Shown here piece after piece: positions 43,051-51,240 of a stretch of 64,000 nt of DNA. The notes under the pieces are model-generated. The model searched no databases. It was not told the DNA's origin and worked only from the letters and a program-made list of their open reading frames with translations. The position numbers and the translations under genes were made by a program. Each line of letters begins with the position of its first letter. The stretch's first letter is position 1. This DNA comes from Alistipes sp. CAG:514 (GTDB lineage Bacteria; Bacteroidota; Bacteroidia; Bacteroidales; UBA932): the NCBI GenBank assembly GCA_000431015.1, contig HF986083.1:56075-120074 (forward strand), written 5' to 3'.

Positions 43051-43963
43051 TCGGAATGGAATGGCGGGCGGCAATCTGAAAGGGCATCTGGCACTGCTGG
43101 CGGCCTACACGATCTTCGGCGTCAACATCGTACTGACAAAGGACATCTCCAATTCGGCGGTTGTCTCCCCTATCGCATTGTTCACGCTGAGAGCCATCGG
43201 AGCGTCAGCTTTGTTCTGGCTGATCTCATTGTTCACGCCTAAAGAGAAAGTCCCGATCAAAGATCTGATACAGATTGCGTTGGCATCCATATTCGGTCTG
43301 TTCATCACCCAATACACGTTCCTCAAAGGCATCACGATGGCCACGACCATAGACGCGTCCATCATCGGAACACTCGGCCCGATCTTCACCATGTTCTTCG
43401 CGTTCATATTCGTGAAAGAGCCTATCACCGCGAAGAAGGCCGCCGGAGTAGGAATCAGCTTCATCGGAATCATATTCCTGATTTTCAACTCCGTACATAA
43501 TCACAATGGAGTCGAGGCCACACAACCTTTAGGGTTCATTCTGCTGTTCCTGAACAGCATCAGCTTCTCGCTGTACCTCGGAGCGTTCAGGCCGCTGATT
43601 CAAAGATATTCAGTGATCACTTTTATGAAGTGGATGTTTCTTTTCTCGCTTCTGATGTCGCTGCCGCTGTCTTTTGAGGATCTGCTCCACACCGACTACG
43701 CCGCCATCAAGTTGCCGCAAGCCCTTGAGATAGGCTATCTTATCTTCTTTGCCACCTTTGTCGCATACTTTCTGATTCCGGTCGGCCAGAAAAGCGTCCG
43801 CCCGACCATCGTGGCTATGTACACCTACCTTCAGCCGATTCTGGCATGCCTGCTCAGCGTCATCGGCGGGATGGACACGATGACCTGGCAGAAAATAGTA
43901 GCCATCATTATGGTTTTCAGCGGAGTGGCGGTCGTCAACCGGAGCCGCTCGGCCGCTCATTAG
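43037..43963 (+). CDS. DMT-superfamily (EamA) transporter
   Basis: The 308-residue inner-membrane protein has two EamA repeats of about five helices each. AAYTIFGVNIVLTKDIS opens repeat 1, and ASIIGTLGPIFTMFFAFIFVKEPITAKKAAGVGISFIGI is its conserved end (in part FIFVKEPITAKK). A matching end is seen in repeat 2 (VAMYTYLQPILACLLS). The substrate is unknown. It overlaps the Fur-family gene by 14 bases, so the pair is cotranscribed. Confidence 0.88.
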   Translation: MANSNRNGMAGGNLKGHLALLAAYTIFGVNIVLTKDISNSAVVSPIALFTLRAIGASALFWLISLFTPKEKVPIKDLIQIALASIFGLFITQYTFLKGITMATTIDASIIGTLGPIFTMFFAFIFVKEPITAKKAAGVGISFIGIIFLIFNSVHNHNGVEATQPLGFILLFLNSISFSLYLGAFRPLIQRYSVITFMKWMFLFSLLMSLPLSFEDLLHTDYAAIKLPQALEIGYLIFFATFVAYFLIPVGQKSVRPTIVAMYTYLQPILACLLSVIGGMDTMTWQKIVAIIMVFSGVAVVNRSRSAAH

Positions 43964-43977
43964 AAAAAGTGGAGCTC

Positions 43978-43987
43978 TAAGTAATCC
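43978..43987. repeat. TAAGTAATCC box, isolated copy
   Basis: The intergenic box TAAGTAATCC, 14 bases after the EamA stop, matches the box at 26549, 54596 and 55841 but lacks a nearby AACGCTTACT partner. Confidence 0.35.
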
Positions 43988-44017
43988 CTAAAAAAAGGAA
44001 TATTTGTCGTTTTTTGT

Positions 44018-44025
44018 TATTTTTG
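44018..44025 (+). promoter_or_regulatory. -7 element for the lipid operon
   Basis: TATTTTTG fits TAnnTTTG, 19 bases upstream of the ATG at 44045. It is likely to drive the three-gene unit that follows. Confidence 0.5.
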
Positions 44026-44044
44026 TGGTTTAAGACAAGAAATA

Positions 44045-45169
44045 ATGGCTATTACAACCAAAGTAGTGACAAGCAGGCAAGATCTGAGACGTTTTGTCCG
44101 GTTCCCTAACGAACTATACGCGGACAACAAGTACTACGTCCCTCAGATCGAGTCGATGGACATGGACACTCTGACGCCGGGAAAGAACAGGGCGTTCGAG
44201 GTTTGTGAGGGTAAGTACTGGCTGGCCTACGATGAGGACGGAAAGATCGTCGGACGAGTCGCCGGGATCATCAACTACAAGTACAATAAGAAAGTCGATA
44301 AGAGAATATGCCGTTTCGGATGGATAGACTTCATAGAATCACAGGAAGTTGTCCATGCCTTGATGGAAAGGGTGAAGGAATATGCCGTCGAAAAGGGCAT
44401 GGAGATCATTGAAGGCCCTGTCGGTTTCCTTGAGTTTGACATCTCCGGAGTTCTTGTCGAAGGTTTCGACCAGCTTCCCACTGCCTACGGAAAGTACAAC
44501 GCTCCCTACTACGAGCCGATGCTCCTGAAAGAAGGATTCTCGAAAGAGACTGATTTCGTGGAATATAAGATCACTGTTCCGGACAATCTTGACCGTTATT
44601 TCCACTTCGCCGAAATGATCGGTGAGCGCTACAATCTCAAGGAAGGCGACTACAAGAACAAGAATGAGCTGCTCCACAAATATGCCGACGGAATATTCCG
44701 TGTGATGAACGAATGTTACTCTGTCTTGCACGGATTCTCGGAGCTCTCCCCTGCCCAGTGCGAGGATCTCAAGGACCAGTTCTTCCCGAACCTCAATCTG
44801 GACTACGTCTCTGTCATCGTTGACGAGACCGACAAGGTGGTCGGATTCGGAATCACCCTTCCATCACTGTCAAAGGCTCTGCAGAAAGCGAAAGGGCATA
44901 TGTTCCCGTTCGGGTTCATACACATTCTCAAGGCTTTGCACCACAATGACACGATTGATGCCCTGCTGATAGCCATTTCAAATGAATACAAGGACAAAGG
45001 TGTCAACGCCATGATCATCTCCAAGATCGGCCGCGGGATGCACAAGAACGGCATCAAGTACGTCGAAAGCACCCGCGAGCTTGAGGAGAACCACAATGTC
45101 CAGAACCTTTGGGGCAAATTCGAGCATCACCTCCACAAGAGAGCCAGGATTTACGTCAAAAACATCTAA
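44045..45169 (+). CDS. GNAT-like N-acyltransferase family protein (candidate lipid N-acyltransferase)
   Basis: The 374-residue protein has an N-terminal segment VRFPNELYADNKYYVPQI, then IIEGPVGFLEFDISGVLVEGFD, followed by PYYEPMLLKEGFSKETDFVEYK (in part EGFSKETDFVEYK). This layout matches a family of large GNAT-like proteins that I associate with bacterial ceramide synthase-type N-acyltransferases. The fold is suggested by motif spacing, not proven. It is the first gene of a tight operon with a CDP-alcohol phosphotransferase and an acyltransferase, which supports a lipid role. Acyl acceptor (sphinganine, capnine or other amine) is unknown. Confidence 0.6.
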   Translation: MAITTKVVTSRQDLRRFVRFPNELYADNKYYVPQIESMDMDTLTPGKNRAFEVCEGKYWLAYDEDGKIVGRVAGIINYKYNKKVDKRICRFGWIDFIESQEVVHALMERVKEYAVEKGMEIIEGPVGFLEFDISGVLVEGFDQLPTAYGKYNAPYYEPMLLKEGFSKETDFVEYKITVPDNLDRYFHFAEMIGERYNLKEGDYKNKNELLHKYADGIFRVMNECYSVLHGFSELSPAQCEDLKDQFFPNLNLDYVSVIVDETDKVVGFGITLPSLSKALQKAKGHMFPFGFIHILKALHHNDTIDALLIAISNEYKDKGVNAMIISKIGRGMHKNGIKYVESTRELEENHNVQNLWGKFEHHLHKRARIYVKNI

Positions 45170-45181
45170 CACATAATTAAT

Positions 45182-45889
45182 ATGGCAGACAAGAAAGCGG
45201 AAAGAATACAGACCTCCATCCTGAACGGGGTCGAGAAGAAGGCCCTTGTCTGGCTGGCCGAGAGGCAGCCGAAATGGGTCGTATCTGACACACTCACAGC
45301 CATCGGCACACTCGGTGCGATAATGATCGGAGCCGGGTACATCCTCTGCAGCGTGAACGTCAACTTCCTTTGGCTCAGCTGCTTCGGCTTCGTAGTCAAC
45401 TGGTACGGAGACTCCCTTGACGGCACTCTTGCCAGAGTCCGCAAGACCCAGAGACCGATCTACGGCTACTATCTCGACCACACGGTAGATTGCATAAACG
45501 AAGCCTTTATGTTCGTAGGCCTCGGACTGTCATACCTTATGCGGCTGGATCTGGCGCTGATGATATTCGTGGTCTATCTTTGCCTAACTGTCAACGTCAG
45601 CGTGAACGCCCACCTCAAGAGCGAGTTCAGGCTCACCTACGCCAAACTTGGACCTACTGAGTTCAGAGTGATCGCCATTATCTTGACATCTCTCTTTATA
45701 TTCATAGAGCCGCTCAGGGAGTTCAGCACAGTGGTCAGCATATTCGGCAAGGACATCGACCTCAGGGCGCTTGACGTGGCAGGTCTTGTGATCCTGGCCT
45801 TGCTTGTGATCATTTATCTGGTGACAATCATCAGTGACGCAAAGGGTTACGCCAAGATGGATCCGATGCCTAAGAGGGACGACAAATAA
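45182..45889 (+). CDS. CDP-alcohol phosphatidyltransferase family protein
   Basis: This integral-membrane enzyme transfers a CDP-linked group to an alcohol, releasing CMP. The 235-residue protein contains the complete signature DG-x2-AR-x9-G-x3-D-x3-D (D of SLDGTLARV through the D of LDHTVD, about residues 80-103), including the metal-binding aspartates. About six helices follow. A hydrophilic N-terminus of about 35 residues precedes the core. It starts 12 bases after the GNAT gene, and its TAA overlaps the next ATG. Head group and lipid substrate cannot be read from sequence; an inositol-, glycerol- or ceramide-linked product is possible. Confidence 0.85.
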   Translation: MADKKAERIQTSILNGVEKKALVWLAERQPKWVVSDTLTAIGTLGAIMIGAGYILCSVNVNFLWLSCFGFVVNWYGDSLDGTLARVRKTQRPIYGYYLDHTVDCINEAFMFVGLGLSYLMRLDLALMIFVVYLCLTVNVSVNAHLKSEFRLTYAKLGPTEFRVIAIILTSLFIFIEPLREFSTVVSIFGKDIDLRALDVAGLVILALLVIIYLVTIISDAKGYAKMDPMPKRDDK

Positions 45890-46752
45890 TGCCTCTTCTT
45901 CCAGTAGAACAGATTGAGCAATTTGCGCCGGTTTTCAAGGGAAAAATCGGCAACACTGTCGCAGGTTTCCTAAGAAAAGTCCTGTCCATCAAGACACTGT
46001 CCGACATTTACGACACGATTGATGAACATCAAGGGACGGATTTCGCAGGCGCACTCTTGGACAAGCTTGGGGTCAACTACCAGCTGGGAGGCTCGCAAAG
46101 GCTTGCGAATTTGCCCGACGGGCCGTTCATCACGGTCAGCAACCATCCCTACGGAGGTATGGACGGTGTCATTCTCATTGACCTTATCGGACACATCAGG
46201 CCTGGCTTCAAGGTGATGGTGACCGAATTCCTCGCCCTTGTCGAAGCGCTGCGCCCAAGTCTCATCGTTGTCAATCCGAAGAACAACTTGAACAAGGGAA
46301 TAACAGCCAAGAACATTCAGGGAGTCCGTGAGGTTCTGGAAAGGCTTCACGATGGTGAACCGGTGGGATTCTTCCCGTCCGGTGCCGTGTCCGACCTCAG
46401 CCTTAAAGAGATGAAAATCAAGGACAGAGAGTGGCAGGAAGCGGTTCTGAGGCTTATACGGAAAGCCAAGGTTCCGATTGTCCCTATCCGGTTTTTCGAC
46501 CATAATTCATTATGGTTCTATAATCTTGGGCTGATAGACTGGAGGGTGCGCCTGATGCAGCTTCCGCACGAACTTGTCAACAAGAGGTACAGAAGGATCA
46601 GAGTCGGCGTCGGAGAGACTCTGACCGTGGAGGAGCAGTCGAAATATTCAGACATCAAGGATTACGGAGCATTCCTCAGAAGCAAGGTCTATGACATGCC
46701 GCTTCCGGATGATTTCATCAAGTATAAGGAATTCATTGCCTCCACACGGTAA
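45889..46752 (+). CDS. PlsC/hemolysin-type glycerophospholipid acyltransferase family protein
   Basis: The 287-residue protein has an LPLAT core: TVSNHPYGGMDGVILIDLI carries the HX4D-like catalytic block (H, G, G, M, D), GVREVLERLHDGEPVGFFPSGAVSD holds the FPSG glycerol-phosphate-binding region, and VPIVPIRFFDHNS follows. This resembles the lysophospholipid/ornithine-lipid acyltransferase group. No obvious membrane helix is present apart from the hydrophobic core. It is coupled to the CDP-alcohol gene by TAATG overlap. With the two upstream genes it could complete a membrane lipid. Confidence 0.8.
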   Translation: MPLLPVEQIEQFAPVFKGKIGNTVAGFLRKVLSIKTLSDIYDTIDEHQGTDFAGALLDKLGVNYQLGGSQRLANLPDGPFITVSNHPYGGMDGVILIDLIGHIRPGFKVMVTEFLALVEALRPSLIVVNPKNNLNKGITAKNIQGVREVLERLHDGEPVGFFPSGAVSDLSLKEMKIKDREWQEAVLRLIRKAKVPIVPIRFFDHNSLWFYNLGLIDWRVRLMQLPHELVNKRYRRIRVGVGETLTVEEQSKYSDIKDYGAFLRSKVYDMPLPDDFIKYKEFIASTR

Positions 46753-46859
46753 CCATCCTCCACTTTGAATCGCACGCAGGACATCACGCGTGCAGGCAAT
46801 TTACCTAACTTGCTATAATGGTGTTACCATCCTCCACTTTGAATCGCACGCAGGACATC
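46752..46859. repeat. Perfect 34-bp direct repeat with 40-base spacer
   Basis: Two identical 34-bp units (46752-46785 and 46826-46859; each starts ACCATCCTCCAC and ends CAGGACATC) flank a 40-base unique segment. Unit length and spacing are in the CRISPR range, but there are only two units and no cas genes. GCACGC/GCGTGC (46772-46793) forms a small dyad around the end of the first copy. The first copy shares its first base with the acyltransferase stop. Confidence 0.7.
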
Positions 46860-46930
46860 CGTTGTCACAATCAATCATTGTTTTGCGCAATATTCTCGAA
46901 TAAAATCCATTGTATAAATGAAGTTTTTTG

Positions 46931-46938
46931 TATCTTTG
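46931..46938 (+). promoter_or_regulatory. -7 element for tRNA-Ala
   Basis: TATCTTTG fits TAnnTTTG, 10 bases upstream of the tRNA 5' end, with a TTG 18 bases further upstream at 46910-46912. Confidence 0.6.
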
Positions 46939-46948
46939 CAGTCCGATC

Positions 46949-47021
46949 GGGGTATTAGCTCAGCTGGTAGAGCGCAAGGTTCGCAATCTTGAGGTCAGGA
47001 GTTCGATCCTCCTATGCTCCA
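46949..47021 (+). tRNA. tRNA-Ala (anticodon CGC)
   Basis: A 73-base cloverleaf. The acceptor GGGGTAT pairs with ATGCTCC and includes the alanine identity pair G3-U70. The D-arm is AGCTCAGCTGGTAGAGC. The anticodon stem CAAGG/TCTTG holds the loop TTCGCAA, giving anticodon CGC at 46982-46984. The T-arm contains GTTCGATCC. CCA is not encoded. A TATCTTTG promoter and a strong terminator bracket it. Confidence 0.95.
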
Positions 47022-47030
47022 CAAAAATCC

Positions 47031-47059
47031 GCCTCTCAGTCACCTGAGAGGCATTTTTA
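47031..47059 (+). terminator. Rho-independent terminator after tRNA-Ala
   Basis: GCCTCTCAG pairs with CTGAGAGGC (9 bp, four-base loop), followed by ATTTTTAT, 10 bases after the tRNA 3' end. Confidence 0.88.
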
Positions 47060-47528
47060 TTCTGAGTCCCCCATCCAAGCGGCCAGCCGCGGCGATGTGC
47101 GGCAGTGATCTAACGCTGGCCGGCGGCATATTCTGGCAACATGACCAGCACCAGAATCTTAAATCTTACAAAACACATTCAGGGCGAAAGGGCATAGAAC
47201 GCCGTCAATTAAAGAATATGCTGAAAAACTCTCGATCTTACCCTATACTTTTTCAACATATTCATAGTCCCACCGCCTTCAAAAGCCATTTGGGCTGAAC
47301 GTCTTTTGTAAAACGCACCCGCCGAAGACTCCCGCAGGTTCCCTCGTCGGTCGCCGAATCTGCCTAAGCACCATGCCATGCCCACATCGATCTACGAGCC
47401 TTCGGCACCCAACAGGTTTGCCTCAAAATCAGCAAGGCACAAATTCAGGACAAGAATACATTTAAAAAAAATCATCGGACAGTCGTTGAAAAAACAGCAA
47501 GCGCTTGAATGATGTTCGGAAAAAGTGT
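47060..47528. other. Intergenic region without recognisable genes
   Basis: About 470 bases carry no convincing ORF or RNA. Two AATATG/CATATT-containing arms (around 47214 and 47256) can pair through TGAAAAA/TTTTTCA, giving a possible weak hairpin. Otherwise I see nothing here. Confidence 0.4.
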
Positions 47529-47536
47529 ATTTTTGT
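47505..47536 (+). promoter_or_regulatory. Promoter of the nitroreductase lipoprotein gene
   Basis: TTG at 47505-47507, a 21-base spacer and TATTTTTG (47529-47536) fit the Bacteroidota consensus. The leader to the ATG at 47654 is about 110 bases. Confidence 0.55.
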
Positions 47537-47653
47537 TCAGAGGGACGGATCGGGGTTGGCAGAAAATAGAAGACTGACGGCGCTTCGTCCGCGGGATCTT
47601 CAGGCCGCACTGAACAGCACAGCAGTTAATAGGTTATTGATAATAAGACAATT

Positions 47654-48289
47654 ATGAAAAAGACACTTTTGGGCATAGCCGCCACACTGTTTTTGCTGCC
47701 GGCATGCAACGAAAACAAGCAGCAGGAAGCTACGGCGAATGTTGATACCGCAACTGTCGTGACCGACTTGATGATGAGCAGAAGAAGCATACGCACCTAC
47801 AAGGACTCCGTCATCAGCCGGGAGACCTTGAACGACATTTTGAGATGCGGCGTCAACGCGCCGAACGGTCAGAACCTGCAGTCGTATGAGATAAGGGTGA
47901 TCGACTCCCCTGCCCTCATCGACTCGATCACAAGAGCCGTGGTGAAGGACAATCCGAGGATCGCGGAGCGGAAAGGCTTCAAGAATATCTTCGTGAACGC
48001 CCCGTGCGTTGTCTGCATAGCCTACGACACACAGTACGACATGGCACAGATCGATTGCGGTCTGCTTGGCGAGAACATCATCCTCGCCGCCTGGGCAAAG
48101 GGCATCGGATCCTGCTGCTTGGGAAGCTCAGCGCGTTGGCTCCTCGATTCGCCATCGGCCAAGCCATATCTCGACCGGATGGCGTTTTCACAAGGCTACA
48201 AACTGCTCTACTGCATCGCCTTGGGTTACCCGGACGAAACTCCGGAGGCAAAGCCAAGACGTGAGGACATGATCCGGTTCATGGAATAA
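47654..48289 (+). CDS. Nitroreductase-family lipoprotein
   Basis: The 211-residue protein has a lipoprotein signal peptide (MKKTLLGIAATLFLLPAC, lipobox LPAC), followed by a nitroreductase domain: MMSRRSIRTYKDSVISRETL with the FMN-binding Arg-Ser-Arg, then CGVNAPNGQNLQSYEIRVI, GLLGENIILAAWAKGIGSCCLGS and a C-terminal GYPDETPEAKPRR. Nitroreductases are usually cytoplasmic FMN enzymes, so an exported, lipid-anchored version is unusual, though known in Bacteroidota. FMN loading in the periplasm would need explanation. Substrate unknown. Confidence 0.85.
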   Translation: MKKTLLGIAATLFLLPACNENKQQEATANVDTATVVTDLMMSRRSIRTYKDSVISRETLNDILRCGVNAPNGQNLQSYEIRVIDSPALIDSITRAVVKDNPRIAERKGFKNIFVNAPCVVCIAYDTQYDMAQIDCGLLGENIILAAWAKGIGSCCLGSSARWLLDSPSAKPYLDRMAFSQGYKLLYCIALGYPDETPEAKPRREDMIRFME

Positions 48290-48325
48290 GCCAACCGCCA
48301 GGCAAGGCGACAATGTCCGACTCCG

Positions 48326-49600
48326 CTACTCCTTGACGCAGCGAACGGAATAGGCGTCGGCGCGACTAGCCGCCGCGATGGGCGACACGGAGACTCCGGT
48401 AGGCTCACACCTGAAGCCGAGGACACAGAACCCAAGCCCCTTGGCTGCGGTGGACTTGGCGGAGGAGTTTCCCCAGTAGGCACCCCAAAGTCCGCTCTTG
48501 GAGCCATACAGCATCGCATAAGTGCCGTCATAGCGGGCAGCGGCAGGGAAAAGCAGGGAACCTTCCTTCATTTTGAACGACCATCCGTAATTGAAGTCCT
48601 TCGCGGTGACCAAGCCGTCACCATCGACATCATCGACATCGAATTCCGCCAGGTTCTCTGAATATCCTCCCGGCACGGTGAACGTCCTGAAAACATCGGC
48701 AGGCGGCACACGGTAGCCAACAGGACACGGATCATAGAAAGACTTGGCACCTTTGTTCGGGTACTTGTTCTCGGAATCCCTTTCCCAGCCATAAGGATTC
48801 CCCCACAAGGCGTCGTTGCTGTCGGACGCTTTCAGCCAATCCCGGCACGAGACGTACTGCGCGTTGTTGGAAAAGCATTTTGTCGGGTTCGCTATTGAAT
48901 ATGCCAACGTGTTGGATTCTACCGAATTACGAGGAGAGTAAGAGATCTTGACCTCCTTCCCTTCCGGTCCGTAGACCGGCGAGCCGACCGTGTTGATGTC
49001 CCCGGTGAGAGTCGGAGAGGACGGGAACGGATCCTTACGTCCCCACTGGTACAGCAAGCCATAGGGCCTTACATCCGGAGTCGAGCCGAAAGAGGAAGTC
49101 ATCGCGCCAAGGTTCATATTCATAACCTCATAACCCGTCTTTGAGGTTGACGTGGCGATCGCTTCCTCCGGGAACCAGATGTGCCAGCTCCAGATGATCG
49201 TCTTGTCCTCCGAACAGGCCGCGATCAAAGCGTTGCCCGGCTGCGAGGCCGCCTTGAAGGTTATCTTCCCGTCTTTGAAAGCGACGTTCGTGATCATCCC
49301 TTTGGATGTTTCCCAGACCAGCGCCGCTGATGCCGGCGACAGTTTCTCCGGAGCGTCAAGACCTTCCGTGGCGGCTCCGTTCCCTCTAACGGTCGCGTCA
49401 AAGGAATAATCGCCTTCCTTGGTGATGAGATAGCAATTGGAGGTTCCGTCCTTGCTTAGGTTGTCGGCGACCACCTCCGGACTCGGCTCCGGCTCAGGTT
49501 CCGGCGCGGGAGCCGGATCAGGGGTTGTTCCATTCTTGCCACAAGAGGTGGCGATCAAAAGCATAAAGCCATAGACAAATCTTGTCAGATTCTTCTTCAT
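48326..49600 (-). CDS. Surface lipoprotein with FISUMP-like domain
   Basis: The 424-residue protein begins with a lipoprotein signal peptide (FVYGFMLLIATSC) and a Pro/Glu linker (PAPEPEPEPSPE), typical of surface-exposed lipoproteins. The body has the Fibrobacter succinogenes major paralogous-like elements YDPCPVGYRVPPADVF, WGRKDPFP and a C-terminal GFCVLGFRCE...AYSVRCVKE. These are abundant in Bacteroidota and sometimes occur as fimbrillin-associated or glycan-binding surface proteins. No catalytic motif is present; function unknown. Confidence 0.75.
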   Translation of the reverse strand: MKKNLTRFVYGFMLLIATSCGKNGTTPDPAPAPEPEPEPSPEVVADNLSKDGTSNCYLITKEGDYSFDATVRGNGAATEGLDAPEKLSPASAALVWETSKGMITNVAFKDGKITFKAASQPGNALIAACSEDKTIIWSWHIWFPEEAIATSTSKTGYEVMNMNLGAMTSSFGSTPDVRPYGLLYQWGRKDPFPSSPTLTGDINTVGSPVYGPEGKEVKISYSPRNSVESNTLAYSIANPTKCFSNNAQYVSCRDWLKASDSNDALWGNPYGWERDSENKYPNKGAKSFYDPCPVGYRVPPADVFRTFTVPGGYSENLAEFDVDDVDGDGLVTAKDFNYGWSFKMKEGSLLFPAAARYDGTYAMLYGSKSGLWGAYWGNSSAKSTAAKGLGFCVLGFRCEPTGVSVSPIAAASRADAYSVRCVKE

Positions 49601-49761
49601 ACAGTCCGTTTTTCAAAAATTAGTTGCAAGTTTACACAATTTCCCCGAGATTCTCTTTTTTTCAACATAAAAAAACACACTGTCCGCGCCTCGAAACACG
49701 CCTGGAAGCGCTTGGAAGCCGCCTTCCAACCATCAGTAAGCCACTCCGCGCCAGAGCATTA

Positions 49762-49793
49762 TTTGCATTCGTTCGGAGATTTGCATATTTTTG
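49762..49793 (+). promoter_or_regulatory. Consensus promoter for the DUF1080 gene
   Basis: TTTG (49762-49765), a 20-base spacer and TATTTTTG (49786-49793) match TTTG-N19-21-TAnnTTTG. The ATG at 49862 is about 68 bases downstream. Confidence 0.7.
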
Positions 49794-49861
49794 CACTTGA
49801 ATTGACTGGCTTACAACCATCACTCACAATGACACAAAACTGTATATTTAATATTTCTACC

Positions 49862-51157
49862 ATGAAAAAGATCATTTTGGCACTTGCCGTAGCCGGATTA
49901 GCGACAGCGGTGACATCCTGCGGCACAAAACCGAACACATTGACCTCCGCCGAGAAGGCTGACGGCTGGGTACTCCTTTTCAACGGAGAGAACCTCAATG
50001 GCTGGCGTGACTACAACGGCGACTCTCTGACCAACGGCTGGACCGTCGTGGACGGCTGCATCCAGGCTTCCGGAGAGGGAGCCGACGAGTCAGGCTACAT
50101 CGTCACGGACAAGAAGTACGAGAATTTTGAACTCTCGTGGGACTGGAAACTCACGCACGGAGGAAACAGCGGAATGCTCTACCACGTGGTCGAGAATCCT
50201 AAATTCAAGGTTCCGTATGTCACCGGACCGGAGTACCAACTGATTGACAATGAGGGTTGGGAAGAAGTCAATGCCCCTACCAGACTGGAAGAGTGGCAGA
50301 AACTCGGCGTGGACTACGCGATGCATCTTCCTGACTACAGCAAGATGAAGGTCAACCCTCAGGGCGAATGGAACAACTCGAAGATCGTCTTCGACAACGG
50401 CCACGTGGAGCATTGGCTCAACGGCGAGAAGATCCTTGAGTTCGAGGCTTGGACGGACGACTGGTTCGAGAGGAAGGCAAGCGGCAAATGGGGCGACGCC
50501 ACTGAATATGGTCTCGCTCACGAAGGCGTGATCTGTCTTCAGGACCACGGCGACCCGGCCTCTTTCAGAAACATCAAGATCAAGGAACTGCCACGCAAGG
50601 CCGGCAAGGAGGTCGAGCTTTTCAACGGCAAGGATCTGCACGGATGGGAGTTGTTCGGAAGCATGCGCACCGGTGTGGACGAGGAAGGCAACCTCGTGAC
50701 AGAGAACGGAGAAGACCTCCGCTACGGCTATCTCGGAACCCGTGAATATTACAAGGACTTCGACCTCACCGTGGAGTTCCGGCAGTGCTCCAACGGCAAC
50801 TCCGGCCTCTTCTTCCACTCATTCGTGGAGGGCGGCTACCAGAACAACATCGTGAACGGCTGGCAGTGCGAGGTTGCTCCGAAGGGCTATGACACGGCAG
50901 GCATCTACGAGTCATACGGCCGTGGATGGCTGGTTCAGATTCCTGACGAGAAGGAGGAGATCCTCAAGGAAGGAGAATGGAACACGCTTCGCCTGAGAGT
51001 GGAGGGCGACAATGTGAAGACATGGCTGAACGGCGAGCCTATGGTTGACATCAATGACGAGCTGATCGGATCAAAGTCAGGCCGCATCATGCTCCAGATC
51101 CACGACGGCAACAACATCAAAGTCCTCTGGCGCAATTTCCGCCTCACGACTTTATAG
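49862..51157 (+). CDS. Two-domain DUF1080 (3-keto-disaccharide hydrolase-like) lipoprotein
   Basis: DUF1080 domains are concanavalin-like folds; some hydrolyse 3-keto-glycosides. The 431-residue protein has a lipobox signal peptide (ALAVAGLATAVTSC) and two tandem domains. Each opens with the family hallmark: VLLFNGENLNGW in the first and VELFNGKDLHGW in the second (about residue 250). Each has the GNSGMLYH / GNSGLFFHS motif and a closing HDGNNIKV. The ATG at 49862 is chosen for its signal peptide and for agreement with the promoter. A conserved-core hairpin follows its stop. Confidence 0.85.
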   Translation: MKKIILALAVAGLATAVTSCGTKPNTLTSAEKADGWVLLFNGENLNGWRDYNGDSLTNGWTVVDGCIQASGEGADESGYIVTDKKYENFELSWDWKLTHGGNSGMLYHVVENPKFKVPYVTGPEYQLIDNEGWEEVNAPTRLEEWQKLGVDYAMHLPDYSKMKVNPQGEWNNSKIVFDNGHVEHWLNGEKILEFEAWTDDWFERKASGKWGDATEYGLAHEGVICLQDHGDPASFRNIKIKELPRKAGKEVELFNGKDLHGWELFGSMRTGVDEEGNLVTENGEDLRYGYLGTREYYKDFDLTVEFRQCSNGNSGLFFHSFVEGGYQNNIVNGWQCEVAPKGYDTAGIYESYGRGWLVQIPDEKEEILKEGEWNTLRLRVEGDNVKTWLNGEPMVDINDELIGSKSGRIMLQIHDGNNIKVLWRNFRLTTL

Positions 51158-51222
51158 TAATCCTTAACGCAAACTAAGTAAGCGTTAAAAAAACAAGTTG
51201 GTAATCTTTTAAGGATTACCAA
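51155..51222. repeat. AAGTAATCC / AACGCTTACT box cluster, copy 2, with an extra hairpin
   Basis: TAGTAATCCTTAACGC (51155-51170) is followed by CTAAGTAAGCGTTAAAA (51174-51190), the reverse-complement form of the partner box. TTAACGC and GCGTTAA can pair. A second stem, TTGGTAATC with GATTACCAA, spans 51198-51222 and repeats the GTAATC sequence. All lie between the DUF1080 stop and the conserved-core hairpin. Confidence 0.5.
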
Positions 51223-51240
51223 ACGACATAAAAGGATACA

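Noticed and set aside
46752..46859. Calling the 34-bp direct repeat a CRISPR array
   Set aside because: Only two units and one spacer are present, no cas gene or leader is visible, and other explanations are equally good. It is listed as a repeat only.
47014..47298. 94-codon frame after tRNA-Ala
   Set aside because: It starts inside the tRNA 3' end and spans the terminator hairpin; codon usage and sequence show no protein character.
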